64,000 bases of DNA from JAPPLB01 sp965208945 (lineage in GTDB: Bacteria; Acidobacteriota; Terriglobia; Bryobacterales; UBA6623), in the NCBI GenBank assembly GCA_965208945.1, contig OZ242366.1, positions 5,890,001 through 5,954,000 of the forward strand, given 5' to 3'. The position numbers were made by a program, and so were the translations under genes. Below, in pieces: positions 38,119-46,449 of the stretch. Below the pieces are notes generated by a model, which saw only the letters and a list, made by a program, of their open reading frames with translations, was not told the DNA's origin and did not search any database. Numbering within the stretch: the first letter of the stretch is position 1; each line of letters begins with the position of its first letter.

Positions 38119-38303
38119 CTAGCCTGCATTTCTCACCACCCGACGGTCGAAGCACGCCATACGACCGCCAGGACTTCGTTGCGTTTGCTTGCCGTGCTCA
38201 ACGTACTGTTCAAGTACGCCTGCGCGCGCCAAGCAGCTCGCGCCTCGTCCTGACGGCCCTCTCACCCACTTCGCCTCGCCACGTGGTGAGAAATGCAGGC
38301 TAG
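38119..38303 (+). repeat. Repeat A copy 6 (reference copy)
   Basis: CTAG (38119-38122, 38300-38303) flanks a 177-bp core with ends CCTGCATTTCTCACCAC and GTGGTGAGAAATGCAGG. The middle has the short palindrome GTACTGTTCAAGTAC. This copy has the typical length and serves as reference for the family. Confidence 0.92.
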
Positions 38304-38456
38304 CGGAGCGTTCCAAGCACCGGCCATAGCAAGCAGGACGTCCGGGTGTCACGGCCACAAATGTTCCCGTGCAGGGCTGTTTCGACGGGCCTCTACGAGT
38401 CATGAGGCGTCAAATAAGCACCGTCGTCGGTATTAATATCGATCCCGACCTCCAGG

Positions 38457-39434
38457 TCAGTCGACCATCAGCGCGACCTTGCCGACGATACGCCGCTCGA
38501 CGATGTCGTCCAGAGCCCGGGGCGCTTCCGCAAGAGGATACGTTTTCGACACGACAGGACGGACCTTGCCCTGCTCGTAGAGTTCGTTCAGCCGCTTTTG
38601 GGTTCGCTGTATATAGTCGTGATTCTCTTCGACCAGGCGGCCCCAAAAAACGCCCACGATCGAGATGTTCTTGAGCAGAACCCGGTTGCAGGCGACGCTC
38701 GGGATCGTTCCGCTGGCGAATCCCACCACGAGCAACCGGCCTCCCGGGGCGATACACTTGGTCGAACGCTCGAAAACCTCGCCGCCCACCGGGTCGTAGA
38801 TGACGTCCGCACCCTTGCCGCCGGTCAACTCCTTGACCTCGTCGACCCAGCTTTCCCGGCCATAGTCGAGGACGTAATCCGCCCCTTGTCGACGGCAGAA
38901 CTCTCGCTTCCCGGCGCTTCCGGCCGTGGCAATCACGCGCGCGCCCAGGTCTTTTCCGAGTTGAATCGCAGCCATGCCGACGCCGCTCGCTCCGGCGTGC
39001 ACGAGCAATGACTCCTGTGGGCGAAGCACCCCTCGATCCCACAGTCCGAAATACGATGTCTGATACACAATCATGAAGCCGGCGGCTTCGGCATAGCCCA
39101 TACTTTCCGGCATGTGAGATGCGCGCCACGACTTGGCGATCGAGTACTCCGAGTATCCGCCGCTATACGAGCTGGCAAGAACTCGGTCGCCCACCGCGAA
39201 ATCAGTGACACCCTCTCCCACGGCTTCCACGATTCCCGCAGTCTCTCCTCCCGGCGAAAATGGAAATGTCGGTTTCACCTGATATTTTCCCTGGATGAGG
39301 AGCGAATCGAAGAAGTTAACCCCCACGGCGTAGTTGCGGATGAGAATCTGCCCCTTTGCGGGCTCCGGCACCGGAACCTCGGCGAACGTCATCCCGGAGG
39401 GGTCGCAATACTCGTTTACCTGCCAAGCTTTCAT
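38457..39434 (-). CDS. Zinc-independent NADPH:quinone oxidoreductase (MDR family)
   Basis: 325 residues. MDR landmarks are GVNFFDSLLIQGKYQVKPTFPFSPGGETAGIVEAVGEGV (read as separate blocks), VHAGASGVGMAAIQLGKDLGA as the nucleotide-binding loop, and YDPVGGEVFERSTKCIAPGGRLLVVGFASG. Zinc ligands of alcohol dehydrogenases are absent. It is an NADPH-dependent quinone or enone reductase of the QOR/NDUFAF-like branch, cytoplasmic. ATG 39434 is preferred over 39440. Neighbours give no pathway clue. Confidence 0.88.
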   Translation of the reverse strand: MKAWQVNEYCDPSGMTFAEVPVPEPAKGQILIRNYAVGVNFFDSLLIQGKYQVKPTFPFSPGGETAGIVEAVGEGVTDFAVGDRVLASSYSGGYSEYSIAKSWRASHMPESMGYAEAAGFMIVYQTSYFGLWDRGVLRPQESLLVHAGASGVGMAAIQLGKDLGARVIATAGSAGKREFCRRQGADYVLDYGRESWVDEVKELTGGKGADVIYDPVGGEVFERSTKCIAPGGRLLVVGFASGTIPSVACNRVLLKNISIVGVFWGRLVEENHDYIQRTQKRLNELYEQGKVRPVVSKTYPLAEAPRALDDIVERRIVGKVALMVD

Positions 39435-39642
39435 TCCCAAACCCGATCCCGCCGGCGATCAACCTGTTGTGGAAAGCCGCCGAGAGTAGCTGCCGTCAAC
39501 AAAGTCTTCCAGGATGGCACAGTGTCGTTGAAGCCCGCAGCCCGGGACACCGCTTCCGGCACAATCCCGGCAAGCACCTCCCGTGCAAGCTGTTCTCGTA
39601 CGGGTTTGCCGTATTGCGAGCGCCCATTGCATTTCAGAGGAC

Positions 39643-40389
39643 TCACCTCAGCTCGTCCTCCGGGGCGCCGACCATCGGCACGAAGCGCACCGGCAGCACC
39701 GACCGGCGGCGCGTCCTTCCATCCCGGTCCTTGTCAAGCACGATGATCTCCTGCACCCCATAAACGGGACCGACGGGCGCCACGAGCCGACCTCCCGGGA
39801 CAAGCTGCTCGACGAGAGCATCCGGAATCTCCTCGGGCGCCGCGGTCAGAAGGATGCGGTCGAACGGAGCTTTCTCGGGCCAGCCCGCATAGCCGTTGCC
39901 GATGCGGACCTGAACATTCTCATAGCCCAGTTCCGTCAACGTATGCTCGGCCCGCCGGCCGAGTTCCTCGACGATCTCGATCGTGAACACCTGCTCGACG
40001 AGTTCCGCCAGAACCGCCGCTTGATAGCCCGAGCCGGTACCGATCTCGAGGATCTTGTGTTCCGGCTCCAGGTCGAGCTGGTCGGTCATGAACGCAACGA
40101 TATAAGGCTGAGAGATCGTCTGGCCGCGGCCGATCGGCAGGGGCTGGTCAAAGTAAGCGGCTTCTCTGAGATTCGCAGGCACGAACAGGTGCCTGGGCAC
40201 CTTGCGCATCACCCTCCGCACGGCATCAGAACGGATATCACGACTCTCGATCTGCCTCCTGACCATGGCCTCCCGTCGAGACGTGAAGTGGTCCGCAGGC
40301 TGCGCTGTCGTCTCAGTAGTTCCACACGCCACCAATACGGCGCCCACCAGGACCCAGTGACATCGCAGACCTGTCATCTCCGCTCTCAT
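39643..40389 (-). CDS. pcm: Protein-L-isoaspartate O-methyltransferase, predicted lipoprotein
   Basis: About 248 residues from ATG 40389 (ATG at 40377, 40392 and 40437 also in frame). The methyltransferase core is complete: FVPANLREAAYFDQPLPIGRGQTISQP, LEIGTGSGYQAAVLAEL (SAM loop), and APEEIPDALVEQLVPGGRLVAPVG. It repairs isoaspartyl residues using SAM. The odd part is the N-terminus, HWVLVGAVLVAC followed by GTTETTAQPAD, which reads as a lipoprotein signal. An exported PCMT would lack a known periplasmic SAM supply. Confidence 0.86.
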   Translation of the reverse strand: MRAEMTGLRCHWVLVGAVLVACGTTETTAQPADHFTSRREAMVRRQIESRDIRSDAVRRVMRKVPRHLFVPANLREAAYFDQPLPIGRGQTISQPYIVAFMTDQLDLEPEHKILEIGTGSGYQAAVLAELVEQVFTIEIVEELGRRAEHTLTELGYENVQVRIGNGYAGWPEKAPFDRILLTAAPEEIPDALVEQLVPGGRLVAPVGPVYGVQEIIVLDKDRDGRTRRRSVLPVRFVPMVGAPEDELR

Positions 40390-40516
40390 CATCGCACCGG
40401 AGACGACAGGATCCGACCGACCGGTTCGAAGGCGCAACAGCGCCGATCACGGTCAAAGGTACGGAATGCGCCGGGGGATGCAGCCGGCAACACTGGACAA
40501 GCAGCCCTTCGTTTTG

Positions 40517-41845
40517 TCACAGCGACAGGGTTCCTTGACGGTCAAGCCACCTGCCAGCCTGCATGACGCGGTGAATCTTGCGTGTGTTGGCGATGTCTTC
40601 GAGCGGGTCAGCATCCAGGATCAGCAGATCCGCGGCCTGGCCCGGCTCGATTGAACCAAAGGATGGCTCGCCATCGGAAAGCAATGCTGCCGCTTCACCG
40701 GTGGCCGCCCGCAGAGTCTGCATCGGCGTCAGACCCGCCTTGACGAAAAGCTGCATTTCATGGTGCGTTCCCCAACCGGCCGGGATACCGCCCGCTCCGC
40801 TGTCGGAGCCGATCCCGAGGCGTATGCCGTGATCGGCCAGCTTCTTGACGAAACGCTCGGCCCGGGCGTATTCGTTCTTGAGCCGCGGGATACTGGGGTC
40901 GGCGAGCAGCTTCTGCCGAGTTTCCACCTTCTCGACGTCCGCAAGGAACGAAGGATCCAGCAATGCCCGCAGCTCGGGGTCTTCGAGATCGCCCGGGTTT
41001 TCAGGGAAATACCACAAGCGCTCGGCGACGGTGAAGGTGGGTGTAAATCCGACCCCCTCGGCCTTGAGGCGGGCGAGCAGCTCGCCGCTGATCTCCTCGG
41101 TGTCGCGAACGGTGTGCAGGAATTGCCGGACGCCGATGTCGACAAGCTGTTCCAAGTCGGCGAGGTCGAAGATGTGAGCGACGACCGGGATATGATGCCT
41201 GGCTGCCGCCTCGACAATGACCCGCCGCATTTCAGGAGTGATCTTCGGCAGCGTGCCGTCCTTGGAATCGACCCACATCTTGATGAAGTCGACTTTCCGA
41301 GCCGCGAGTTCCGCGACACCTGCTTGGGCTTCGAGCTCCGTTTGCGGACGCCGGACGAACGACACTTGCACGGGGTGTCCGCCGGGATGGGTGAAACCGA
41401 GGCCCGCGGTGTACAGGCGCGGCGCGGGGACCTTGCCCGCCCGCGCGTCGGAGACAACAGCGAGATGCGCTTCCCGATCCGTCCCGATGCTGCGTGAAGC
41501 CGTAACGCCGAAACGCAATTGAGCACGCAGCAGACGCTCCATCTCTTTGCGGCCGCCGAAGTAGTGGGCATGCAGCTCGATCAGACCGGGCATGACGGTC
41601 TTGCCCCTGCCGTCGATGATCTCGCCGCCCTTGGGGACAGGGGTATCGGAGCGTGAGCCCACGGCTCGGATACGGGTCCCCGCAACGACGACGACGGAAT
41701 CCTCGATCGGATCGGCGCCGGTACCGTCGATGAGTTTGGCGCCAAGAATCGTAATGGGCGCGGACTCGGAATCAACGGATTGCCAGCTTTCGGCGCCGCA
41801 GGCCGACAGCGACACCCCAAGAAGGAAAAAGAGACTCCGTTTCAT
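40517..41845 (-). CDS. Amidohydrolase lipoprotein (imidazolonepropionase-like)
   Basis: 442 residues. The signal MKRSLFFLLGVSLSAC is a clear lipobox. Amidohydrolase blocks are GRGKTVMPGLIELHAHY (HxH metal pair), KMWVDSKDGTLPKI, IPVVAHIFD (His), GIGSDSGAGG (Asp) and the C-terminal beta-sandwich return SIEPGQAADLLILDADP. Family members cleave cyclic amides or dipeptides (prolidase-like); substrate is unknown. It acts outside the cytoplasm. It lies upstream of pcm on the same strand, gap about 130 nt. Confidence 0.88.
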   Translation of the reverse strand: MKRSLFFLLGVSLSACGAESWQSVDSESAPITILGAKLIDGTGADPIEDSVVVVAGTRIRAVGSRSDTPVPKGGEIIDGRGKTVMPGLIELHAHYFGGRKEMERLLRAQLRFGVTASRSIGTDREAHLAVVSDARAGKVPAPRLYTAGLGFTHPGGHPVQVSFVRRPQTELEAQAGVAELAARKVDFIKMWVDSKDGTLPKITPEMRRVIVEAAARHHIPVVAHIFDLADLEQLVDIGVRQFLHTVRDTEEISGELLARLKAEGVGFTPTFTVAERLWYFPENPGDLEDPELRALLDPSFLADVEKVETRQKLLADPSIPRLKNEYARAERFVKKLADHGIRLGIGSDSGAGGIPAGWGTHHEMQLFVKAGLTPMQTLRAATGEAAALLSDGEPSFGSIEPGQAADLLILDADPLEDIANTRKIHRVMQAGRWLDRQGTLSL

Positions 41846-41950
41846 CGGCAGCGATCGTAACAGATGAGATCAGCCGGCATCATCGCAGTCAGCTCGGCTG
41901 GAAGGGCGGACGGCGCGCGGTGACTGGCTCCGGGACAATATTTTTTTACT

Positions 41951-42016
41951 GAACAATAGCGAACAATGGTGAACAATCGTGAACAATAGTGAACAATCGT
42001 GAACAATGGTGAACAG
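41951..42016. repeat. 10-bp tandem repeat GAACAATNGT
   Basis: Six full units and a partial seventh, each 10 bp, in the pattern GAACAATAGC, GAACAATGGT, GAACAATCGT. Only position 8 and the last base vary. The tract is preceded by a run of seven T. The period is close to one helical turn, so a protein bound to each unit would sit on one face. Confidence 0.9.
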
Positions 42017-42027
42017 GGCATCGAGGC

Positions 42028-42360
42028 GGATAAAAGCCGTGTTCCGTGACTCGTGACTCGTGAAAACCATTGGTGGGGGCCTGGTTTGCTCCTAACCTGC
42101 ATTTCTCACCACCCGACGGTCGAAGCACACGATACGACCGCCAGGACTTCGTTGCGTTTGCTTGCCGTGCTCAACGTACTGTTCAAGTACGCCTGCGCGC
42201 GCCAAGCGGCTCGCGCCTTTTTCCTCCCCCCGGCTTGCGCCTCGTCCTGACGGCCCTCTCGCGCACTTCGCCTCGCCACGTGGTGAGACATGCAGGCTAA
42301 AGAAATGTCTGACGGCCGATGAACTGGAAAGGCCGTGATTCGTGTCTCGTGCCTCATCAT
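42028..42360 (+). repeat. Repeat B element interrupted by repeat A copy 7
   Basis: Left part aagccgtgttccgtgactcg..gcctggtttgctcc (42034-42092) and right part agaaatgtctgacggcc..aaggccgtgattcg (42301-42345) join to a continuous repeat B, equal in length to the uninterrupted B at about 5866-5960. The interrupting segment is repeat A. Confidence 0.85.
42092..42300 (+). repeat. Repeat A copy 7 (inserted in repeat B)
   Basis: CTAA direct repeats (42092-42095 and 42297-42300) flank a 201-bp core with ends CCTGCATTTCTCACCAC and GTGGTGAGACATGCAGG. It belongs to the longer variant with an extra cctttttcctcc segment in the right half. Confidence 0.92.
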
Positions 42361-42398
42361 GCGCGGTTCGGGCGGCCATGGTTTCCTGCAAGGGGCCT

Positions 42399-43028
42399 TC
42401 AGCTCGACGAGGGTTTCTGGTTTCGCGGCTCTTGATGGGCCGGCTCAGAAGAAGGATGTCCCGGGATGCGAAGCTCGACGCCATAGATTTGCCGGACGAC
42501 CTCGCGCATCCGCTCGGGGTCGAGGGGCGGGGGCTTGGCCTTCCTGGCCTTGGCGGCCTCTTCGGCGGCCTGGCGCTTGATCTCACGATCACAGCGGACG
42601 GAGATCTCCCTGGAACGCTCGAGGCGCTGCGCCATGAGGCTGATCTTGCCGGCGGCCTCGACGACGCCGGGCAAGGAACCATCGTCGATATCGCAGTCCT
42701 GGAGCCGGGAGCCGAGGTCGAACACCAGCATGCGCATCATCTCGGTGATGAGGCTGCCGTCCGGCCCGGCAGGCGCCGCGCCCAGCTTGCCGGCCCAAGC
42801 CTCGAAGACCTGCCGGGATTGCAGCAGCCGCTCTCCGGCCGCGCGCATGCGCTTGTCGTAACGGTGGACGGCCAGCCGGCTGACGCGGTCCGCCAACCCC
42901 AGGTCGTCGAGCAGGGCGTTGATCCGCTCCGTCGCCTCGGTCTGCGTGATGGCGGGGTCGCACAACCAGCGGTGGAGCGCCTCGCGGGCTTCACTCGGCA
43001 ACCGATCGATGCTGTTGGGCTGTGACAT
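42399..43028 (-). CDS. Orphan Mu-like phage gp27 protein (DUF3486, small-terminase-like)
   Basis: 209 residues from ATG 43028 (GGAG 8 nt upstream on the minus strand). The N-terminus MSQPNSIDRLPSEAREALHR and WLCDPAITQTEATERINALLDDLGLADRVSRLAVHRY match the helix-turn-helix part of Mu gp27/DUF3486 proteins, followed by a helical region and a basic tail. No other phage gene lies nearby. The open frame continues upstream to 43148, but that part is translated repeat B. It looks like a relic or domesticated gene captured between repeats. Confidence 0.75.
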   Translation of the reverse strand: MSQPNSIDRLPSEAREALHRWLCDPAITQTEATERINALLDDLGLADRVSRLAVHRYDKRMRAAGERLLQSRQVFEAWAGKLGAAPAGPDGSLITEMMRMLVFDLGSRLQDCDIDDGSLPGVVEAAGKISLMAQRLERSREISVRCDREIKRQAAEEAAKARKAKPPPLDPERMREVVRQIYGVELRIPGHPSSEPAHQEPRNQKPSSS

Positions 43029-43899
43029 TAGTTTTCTCCAAAAAAGGCGGATAAAAGCCGTGATTCGATAAAAGACCGTGATTCGTGTCTCGTGTCTCGT
43101 GTTTCGTGAAAACCCCATGGGCCGGGATTGCGGTTGCTCAACCAGCAAGCGTCAGCGGGCCGGTGAATCTTGCTTTCGTTGCTTTCGTTTGCGCCACGGA
43201 TCATGGCATCACGAGACTTGAGAAACGGCTCTTCTCTCCTGATGCTATGCCGGCCGGTGCGGAAAAAAAAGACTGAAGGGCTTCAGTACCCTGATGCAAC
43301 GATTCGACATTCGTGGAAAGCATAAAAGCCGTGTTTCGTGTCTCGTGTTTCGTAAAAAACCGTTGGCCGCGGCTTGGGGTTGCTCTACCGGGAAACGCCG
43401 GCGGGCCGGTTAACCTTTTTCGTTTCTTACGTTTGCGCCACGGATCTTGGCATCACGGGACCTGAGAAACGGCTCTTCTCTCCTGACGCCAAGCATACCG
43501 GAGCGGAAAAAACAAGACTGAAGGGCTTCAGTACCAACAGGTATCAAACGAGCCACGGGAAAGGCCGTGTTTCGAAAAAAAGCCGTGATTCGTGTTTCGT
43601 GAAAACCTCAAAACCTGTTTTTCGTTTTCAGTTTTTAGTTTTTCGTGAAAACCTCGGAATTCGCGCTTGCTTGCGCAGCGCGCCTCAAAGGCCGTGTTTC
43701 GTGTCTCGTGTCTCGTGATTCGTGAACCACATGGGCTTTGCCTCTCGCGTTGGCAAGAAACGCGGGGAACATTCTGCTTTGCTCAGCAGGGGACCTTCTC
43801 CCATAGCGCCGGCAACCGAGAAAAAAGCATTGCCTCGGATCTCCCGTGCTGAAATAATATCCACAGGCTCAATAACGAATACCCAGGAACGAGGCGGTC
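43029..43899. other. Repeat-rich intergenic island (right part)
   Basis: About 870 bp with no gene. It is filled with repeat-B motifs (cgtgtttcgtgtctcgtg and variants) at about 43055-43125, 43325-43370 and 43560-43735, and a tandemly duplicated unit of about 245-bp period described separately. Confidence 0.6.
43076..43535 (+). repeat. Tandem duplication, period about 245 bp (B motif plus unit C)
   Basis: Two diverged copies, about 43076-43290 and 43321-43535. Shared blocks are gcgggccggt, tttgcgccacggatc, gagaaacggctcttctctcc, and the closing palindrome ACTGAAGGGCTTCAGT (43272-43287 and 43517-43532). Each copy begins with a repeat-B stretch. Confidence 0.8.
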
Positions 43900-44184
43900 A
43901 TGGGTAGAACCGTTTTCTTCGGGAACCTTCCGGCGTGGGTCACCGCCGACGAGATCAAGAGCTGGCTGAACACGGAAGGAATCGTGTTCGACGAGGTCAA
44001 GGTAATCCGCGACTTCGAGACCCAGGAGTCGAAAGGTTTCGCTTTCGTCGAAGCCGCGACCGACGAAGACGTCAAAGCCGCGATCAAACGATTCAACCGC
44101 GCACCGATCGACGACAAAGTGCTGCGGGTCAACGAGGCGCGTCCGCCCGAGGGCGGGAAGCAGCGGCCCCGGCGCAGAAGCTGA
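43900..44184 (+). CDS. RRM-domain RNA-binding protein
   Basis: 94 residues, a single RNA recognition motif. RNP2 is TVFFGNLP near the start and RNP1 is KGFAFVEA; a short basic tail (KQRPRRRS) follows. Bacterial one-RRM proteins of this size resemble cyanobacterial cold-inducible Rbp proteins. The aromatic residues for base stacking are present in both RNPs. It stands alone between the repeat island and repeat A copy 8. Confidence 0.9.
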   Translation: MGRTVFFGNLPAWVTADEIKSWLNTEGIVFDEVKVIRDFETQESKGFAFVEAATDEDVKAAIKRFNRAPIDDKVLRVNEARPPEGGKQRPRRRS

Positions 44185-44238
44185 CCTGAAACTCCACCGT
44201 TTCTCCACGAAACGTCACTTCGAGATCCGATTGCGGCG

Positions 44239-44423
44239 CTAGCCTGCATTTCTCACCACCCGACGGTCGAAGCACGCGGTATGACCGCCAGGACTTCGTT
44301 GCGCTTGCTTGCCGTGCTCGATGTACTGTTCAAGTACACCTGCGCGCGCCAAGCGGCTCGCGCCTCGTCCTGACGGCCCTCTCACCCACTTCACCTCGCC
44401 ACGTGGTGAGACATGCAGGCTAG
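44239..44423 (+). repeat. Repeat A copy 8
   Basis: CTAG 44239-44242 and 44420-44423 flank a 177-bp core with standard ends. It follows the RRM gene by 55 nt. Confidence 0.92.
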
Positions 44424-44478
44424 TCCTGACGGCCCTCTCACGCACTTCACCTCGCCGCGTGGCGAGAAATGCCGGCTG
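44424..44478 (+). repeat. Detached right end of a repeat A copy
   Basis: tcctgacggccctctcacgc through gagaaatgccggc repeats the last 50 bp of copy 8 directly after it. It is a remnant of a second copy or of unequal recombination. Confidence 0.8.
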
Positions 44479-44500
44479 CCTCCGCGGGCCAGGGCCAGGT

Positions 44501-46069
44501 TCAGTGGCGGAGGACTCTGCCGGGGCGTTCGTTGGTTCGCTTGCCTTCGGCGACGACAGGGACTCCGTTCACAATCACGTAGTCGAAGCCGCTCGAATAT
44601 TGGTGAGGCTCCCTGAACGTGGCGTTGTCCTGGACCCTGTTCGGATCAAAAAGCACCAGATCGGCGGCGTAGCCTTCCCGGACGAGTCCGCGGTCGTTCA
44701 GCTTGAAGGTACGCGCGGGAAGTGACGTGGCCTTGCGGACAGCGTCCTCCAGAGTCAGCACCTTGCGCTTTCGGACGTACTCGGCAAAGGCACGGGCGTA
44801 GGTTCCGTAGGAGCGCGGGTGCGGCACGCCCTCACCGAACGGCAAGATATAGCCGTCGCTGGAGATGGCGGTGTTGGGATACCGCATGATGCGCTCGACA
44901 TCCTCGTCGCTCATCGAGTGGAAGACCATCGGCACGCGACCTTTTTCGACAAGCTCAAGGATCGTCGTAATCTCATTGTCGATCGTGGCTGCGCGGCCGC
45001 GCAGCCGGTTCACTTCGCTGATCGTTTTCCCGGCCAGACCGGGCTCCCAATCACAGGAAGCGACCGTGGCGTAGGAGTAATCGCCGAAACCCTTCTTGTC
45101 GAGGATCTCCTTCATGCCCTCGATGATCCTGGCGCGCGTTTCGGGGTTGCGCAGGCGGCCTCGGATGGCTTCCTGGCCGTCCGCCAGCGCCCATGTCGGC
45201 AGCGTGGTGCGCACTCCGGTGCTCGAGCGGTTGTAGGGATACTGGTCGACGACGACGTCCACGCCTTTACGACGGTACTCCTCGACGAGTGCGATCGACT
45301 TGTCGCTGCCGCCCCAGTGATGCTTGTTGCTGATCTTGAAGTGAGAGATCTGAACGGGCATGCCCGCCTGCTCACCGATATAGGCCGCTTCGCGGATCGC
45401 CGCCAACACCTCGGCGCCCTCGTTGCGCATGTGCGTGGCATAGACACCGCCATGCTCACCCGCGACCTTGGCCAGTGCGACCACTTCATCCGTGTCGGCG
45501 TACGTACCGGGGATGTAGATCAGACCGGTCGACAACCCCACCGCACCCGCCTTCATCGACCGCGCAACGATGTCTTTCATCTTCTGCAACTCATCCGGCG
45601 CGGCGGCGCGCCTGGCGGTCCCCATCACTTCCTGGCGGACGGAGTTGTGCCCGACGAGGGTCATGAGGTTCGGTCCCAAGCCGCTTCTTTCCAGATCGGC
45701 GAACCACATCTCGAGGTCGATCTTCGACGAACCGCAGTTGCCGGTGATCATGGTCGTCTTGCCGTCCATCGTGTAGTTGAACGCGTCCGGATAGTCGACG
45801 ATGCCCGGGCGATAGGCACGGCCCTCGATATGCGCGTGGACATCGATGAAGCCCGGCGTCAAAACACGGCGATCGGCGTCGATCACCGCATCGGCGGTCT
45901 TGCCGGAGAGGCTGCCGACAGCGGCGATCCTGCCGTCGTTGACGCCGACATCGGCGAGAAACCACGGGTTGCCCGTACCATCGACGACACGGGCACCGCG
46001 GATGAGAAGCTCGAAGTCCGCTGCGGTCAGCGAGCAAACCAGAAACAGGGCCGAAAACAAGACGCGCAT
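44501..46069 (-). CDS. N-acyl-D-amino-acid deacylase-like amidohydrolase, exported
   Basis: 522 residues from ATG 46069 with signal peptide MRVLFSALFLVCSLTAADF. D-aminoacylase family marks are GFIDVHAHIEG (HxH), TMITGNCGSSKID (metal-bridging Cys position), YATHMRNEG (His), ISHFKISNKHHWGG (His), and a C-terminal SDG/GEGVPHPRSYGTYARAF block. Family members remove acyl groups from N-acyl-D-amino acids. Codons upstream to 46153 translate repeat A and are excluded. Confidence 0.88.
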   Translation of the reverse strand: MRVLFSALFLVCSLTAADFELLIRGARVVDGTGNPWFLADVGVNDGRIAAVGSLSGKTADAVIDADRRVLTPGFIDVHAHIEGRAYRPGIVDYPDAFNYTMDGKTTMITGNCGSSKIDLEMWFADLERSGLGPNLMTLVGHNSVRQEVMGTARRAAAPDELQKMKDIVARSMKAGAVGLSTGLIYIPGTYADTDEVVALAKVAGEHGGVYATHMRNEGAEVLAAIREAAYIGEQAGMPVQISHFKISNKHHWGGSDKSIALVEEYRRKGVDVVVDQYPYNRSSTGVRTTLPTWALADGQEAIRGRLRNPETRARIIEGMKEILDKKGFGDYSYATVASCDWEPGLAGKTISEVNRLRGRAATIDNEITTILELVEKGRVPMVFHSMSDEDVERIMRYPNTAISSDGYILPFGEGVPHPRSYGTYARAFAEYVRKRKVLTLEDAVRKATSLPARTFKLNDRGLVREGYAADLVLFDPNRVQDNATFREPHQYSSGFDYVIVNGVPVVAEGKRTNERPGRVLRH

Positions 46070-46116
46070 GGAAAACCTCCGATCCCCGATTGTAACCACG
46101 AACCTGCAGTCGTCCG

Positions 46117-46325
46117 CTAGCCCGCATTTCTCACCACCCGACGGTCGAAGCACACGATACGACCGCCAGGACTTCGTTGCGCTTGCTTGCCGTGCTCAAC
46201 GTACGGTTCAAGTACGCCTGCGCGCGCCAAGCGGCTCGCGCCTTTTTCCTCCGCCCGGCTTGCGCCTAGTCCTGACAGCCCTCTCACGCACTTCGCCTCG
46301 CCACGTGGTGAGACATGCAGGCTAG
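46117..46325 (+). repeat. Repeat A copy 9
   Basis: CTAG 46117-46120 and 46322-46325 flank a 201-bp core (CCCGCATTTCTCACCAC ... GTGGTGAGACATGCAGG), the longer variant. It lies between divergent genes. Confidence 0.92.
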
Positions 46326-46449
46326 CCGCGGCTCCTCCGTTGGTTGGCCCTATCACTATTCCGATGCGCTGTTTTGCGAAGCATACACCGCGAGCTCGAT
46401 ATGACGAGAGTCGTTCGAAAACCATTTTTGCAATGGTACAATTCTCGAC

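Larger units (their letters stand above)
41846..42398. other. Repeat-rich intergenic island (left part)
   Basis: No gene. It contains the 10-bp tandem repeat, a repeat-B element and repeat A copy 7 nested inside it, listed separately. Confidence 0.6.

Noticed and set aside
41951..42016. CRISPR array
   Set aside because: Units are contiguous 10-mers without spacers, and there is no cas gene in the window.
43029..43899. CRISPR or integron-like array in the repeat island
   Set aside because: Repeats are irregular, without uniform spacers, and no integrase or attC-like 7-bp cores are seen.
44819..46120. 433-codon plus-strand open frame opposite the D-aminoacylase
   Set aside because: Antisense shadow of a gene with full amidohydrolase motifs.
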